From: Acetatifactor sp.
Lineage (GTDB): Bacteria > Bacillota > Clostridia > Lachnospirales > Lachnospiraceae
Assembly (NCBI GenBank): GCA_024699575.1
Contig: JAILPF010000080.1
Location: forward strand, 1 to 6,948
Reading direction: 5' to 3'
DNA: 6,948 nt
Shown here piece after piece: positions 5,108-6,948 of the stretch (position 1 is the stretch's first letter; each line of letters opens with the position of its first letter). Below the pieces are notes generated by a model. The model made no database searches. It was not told the origin of the DNA and saw only the letters and a program-made list of their open reading frames with translations. Made by a program: the position numbers and the translations under genes.

Positions 5108-6948
5108 ATGAGTGAGGGTGAAGGCAAAAACGAGTTTTTTAAAAGCGCACATATGATTATCTTGGTCTGCTTTACTGTTTTTTCATGCATTTTGATTGGT
5201 GAGGCTATTCTCCTAAAATGGGAGGTATGGGCGTTATTCCTTGTGGGATTAATGGTGGTTGCAAGTTGGGTGATGCATATTCAGCAGGTTATCTCTCCTG
5301 TGCAGCGACTGTGGATTTATTCGGTATTTATGATGGGCTGCGCATTCTTCTACGGAACGCACCTTACAAGTACTTACGATCTTGCGTTGGTTATGGCAAG
5401 CGTTATTATCGTATTTACCATAACCGGCTTAAAATCGCTTATCACATTGTGCCAGGTTACGTATTACCTGACTATGACGTATGATCTTATAGCAATATAT
5501 AGGGCGGGGGAGAAGTTTGACAGTCTTATTGTGACTCGGATTTTGCTACATCTGGGGCTTATTGCATTTATCGGGTGGATGGCCAAAACAATCATTGTGA
5601 AGTGGAATGAGGTATTGAGCAGTTCCGATAATAAGATTTCAATATTGCAGAATGCTACAAAACGAATGAACGATTTCCTTGCCAATATGTCGCATGAGAT
5701 TCGAACGCCTATCAATGCTGTAATAGGTCTTACCGGTGTTTGTATCGAGAAAGAAAAGGATGAAGAAATCAAAACGAATCTGAGGGCGATAGAGTCGGCA
5801 GGTAAACGAATTGCCGAACAGATTGGTGATATTCTGGATCATTCCGAGATAGATATGCGAAAGATTGCAATTATTACGGAAGATTACATGCTGTCCTCTC
5901 TTTTGAACGATATAGTGAATCAGTTAAAGCCGTTAAAAACACCGGAACTGGAACTTGTGATTGATGTAGATTCGACACTTCCGTCCGTGATGCATACGGA
6001 TGTTTCGAAATTAAAGAAGATACTGTGGCATTTGATTGCCAACGGCCTGAAATATACCAAAGAAGGCGGAGTATATGTCCGTATCTCAAGGGTTGATGAG
6101 ACATACGGCATTAACTTGCTTATCGAGGTTACAGATACCGGTATCGGAATGAGTCCTTTCGAGCTTGAAAGAATTACCGAGAATTATTATCAGGGTAATT
6201 CGGGACGTACAAGATCAACAAGTGGGCTTGGGCTCGGTATGACCATTGTCTCCGGATTTGTTGCGGCTTTAAATGGTTTTATGACAATAGAATCCGACGA
6301 AGGTGTGGGTACAACTGTAAGAGTCAGTATACCGCAGACCATTATTGACGATACGGCATGCATGACACTATCCGACCCAAAAGAATTGGCGATTGGTGCA
6401 TTTTTGCATTTTGATAAATACAATAATCCGAGAGTTCGAGAGTTTTATGGCTCGATGCTTGTCAATCTGGTATCGGGACTTAAAGTTACCATGCATAAGG
6501 TGGAAACCGTAGAAAATTTGAGGAAGCTTCTTGCGAATATCAGCTTTACGCATCTTTTTATTGGTGAGGAAGAATACTTAAGTGCTCCGGACTATATTAA
6601 CTCATTAGCGGATAAGATGCTTGTGATAGTCGTTGCGGAAGAGGGATTTGTATTACCGAAAAAGTGCAATGTCAGAATCATGCGTAAGCCGTTCTATTGC
6701 TTTCCGGTGATTGGCTTCCTCGAGATGAACATGGAATCGAAAGAGAAGGAAGAAGGCAAGCTCTGTCTTGAAGGTGTAAGGGCATTGGTAGTTGACGATG
6801 AACCGATGAACTTAACTGTAGCTTTAGGTATATTCCGAAGATACGGAATGATAGTAAATACAGCTACGTCAGGCAGAGAATCGGTAGAGCTTTGCCGCAA
6901 GAACGATTATGACATTGTCTTCATGGATCATATGATGCCGGAAATGGA
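5108..6948 (+). CDS. Membrane-bound hybrid sensor histidine kinase, 3' end cut off by the window
   Basis: The frame is open from ATG 5108 to the window edge (613 codons visible). AAGGGG (5094-5099) lies 8 bases before the start. Residues 15-165 contain about five or six hydrophobic segments (near 15-34, 38-57, 68-88, 91-115, 144-164), a membrane sensor part without a recognised input domain. The HisKA domain has SHEIRTP with phospho-accepting His196. In the HATPase, the N box is HLIANGLKYT (Asn312 kept, first Asn replaced by His308), the G1 box is DTGIGMS (Asp343), and the G2 box is GLGLGM (373-378). Residues about 405-540 form a receiver-like domain lacking the phosphoacceptor Asp (Gly486 in its place) while keeping Lys527-Pro. 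A second, canonical receiver starts near 559 with Asp563-Asp564-Glu565 and Asp607 in VFMDHMMPEM, and is cut by the edge; an HPt or other domain may follow. It probably signals to the adjacent HD-GYP regulator. Confidence 0.93.
   Translation, partial: MSEGEGKNEFFKSAHMIILVCFTVFSCILIGEAILLKWEVWALFLVGLMVVASWVMHIQQVISPVQRLWIYSVFMMGCAFFYGTHLTSTYDLALVMASVIIVFTITGLKSLITLCQVTYYLTMTYDLIAIYRAGEKFDSLIVTRILLHLGLIAFIGWMAKTIIVKWNEVLSSSDNKISILQNATKRMNDFLANMSHEIRTPINAVIGLTGVCIEKEKDEEIKTNLRAIESAGKRIAEQIGDILDHSEIDMRKIAIITEDYMLSSLLNDIVNQLKPLKTPELELVIDVDSTLPSVMHTDVSKLKKILWHLIANGLKYTKEGGVYVRISRVDETYGINLLIEVTDTGIGMSPFELERITENYYQGNSGRTRSTSGLGLGMTIVSGFVAALNGFMTIESDEGVGTTVRVSIPQTIIDDTACMTLSDPKELAIGAFLHFDKYNNPRVREFYGSMLVNLVSGLKVTMHKVETVENLRKLLANISFTHLFIGEEEYLSAPDYINSLADKMLVIVVAEEGFVLPKKCNVRIMRKPFYCFPVIGFLEMNMESKEKEEGKLCLEGVRALVVDDEPMNLTVALGIFRRYGMIVNTATSGRESVELCRKNDYDIVFMDHMMPEM

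Noticed and set aside
4765..5190. A 141-codon minus-strand open frame across the regulator/kinase junction
   Set aside because: It is antisense to two well-supported genes, and its product has no recognisable motif or ribosome site that I can see.
5218..5484. An 88-codon + strand open frame inside the kinase region
   Set aside because: It lies out of frame within the kinase gene, whose own frame runs unbroken from 5108 to the edge and encodes clear membrane helices and kinase motifs; the 88-residue product has no recognisable domain.

Overview
The window looks like chromosomal DNA from a low-to-moderate GC Firmicute, most likely a gut clostridium of the Lachnospiraceae type. This rests on the purine-rich Shine-Dalgarno sites, TTG/GTG starts, A/T-rich codon choice, and protein styles familiar from that group. 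It is an inference; there is no rRNA or marker gene to fix the taxon. Every supported gene lies on the + strand.

Bases 1-3602 form a tight row of five small enzymes: the 3' part of a class I SAM-dependent methyltransferase, a GNAT acetyltransferase, a second class I methyltransferase (TTG start), a peptidase S51-like protein, and an ANT/AadA-like nucleotidyltransferase whose start overlaps the peptidase gene by 16 bases. Gaps are 0-40 bases except for 137 bases before the peptidase gene, and no terminator is visible, so much of the row may be co-transcribed. These families modify small molecules or peptides and are often labelled antibiotic-resistance-like, but no substrate can be read from the sequence.

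Bases 3603-3914 hold a gene ruin. The C-terminal third of a RibD/DHFR-type reductase runs directly into a short, damaged copy of the N-terminal nucleotidyltransferase motif. That piece is a diverged relative of the intact gene 0.9 kb upstream. This is the clearest sign of past recombination in the window.

Bases 3915-3960 contain a plausible extended -10 promoter that opens a separate signalling operon. Its first gene is a response regulator with an HD-GYP (cyclic-di-GMP phosphodiesterase) output. Its second, 40 bases later, is a large membrane-bound hybrid histidine kinase that runs off the right edge: several N-terminal membrane helices, HisKA and HATPase domains, a degenerate receiver, then an intact receiver cut by the window end. 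The two probably belong to one phosphorelay acting on cyclic-di-GMP. I found no CRISPR array, tRNA, rRNA, transposase or riboswitch, and nothing that forces the conclusion of a wholly new system.
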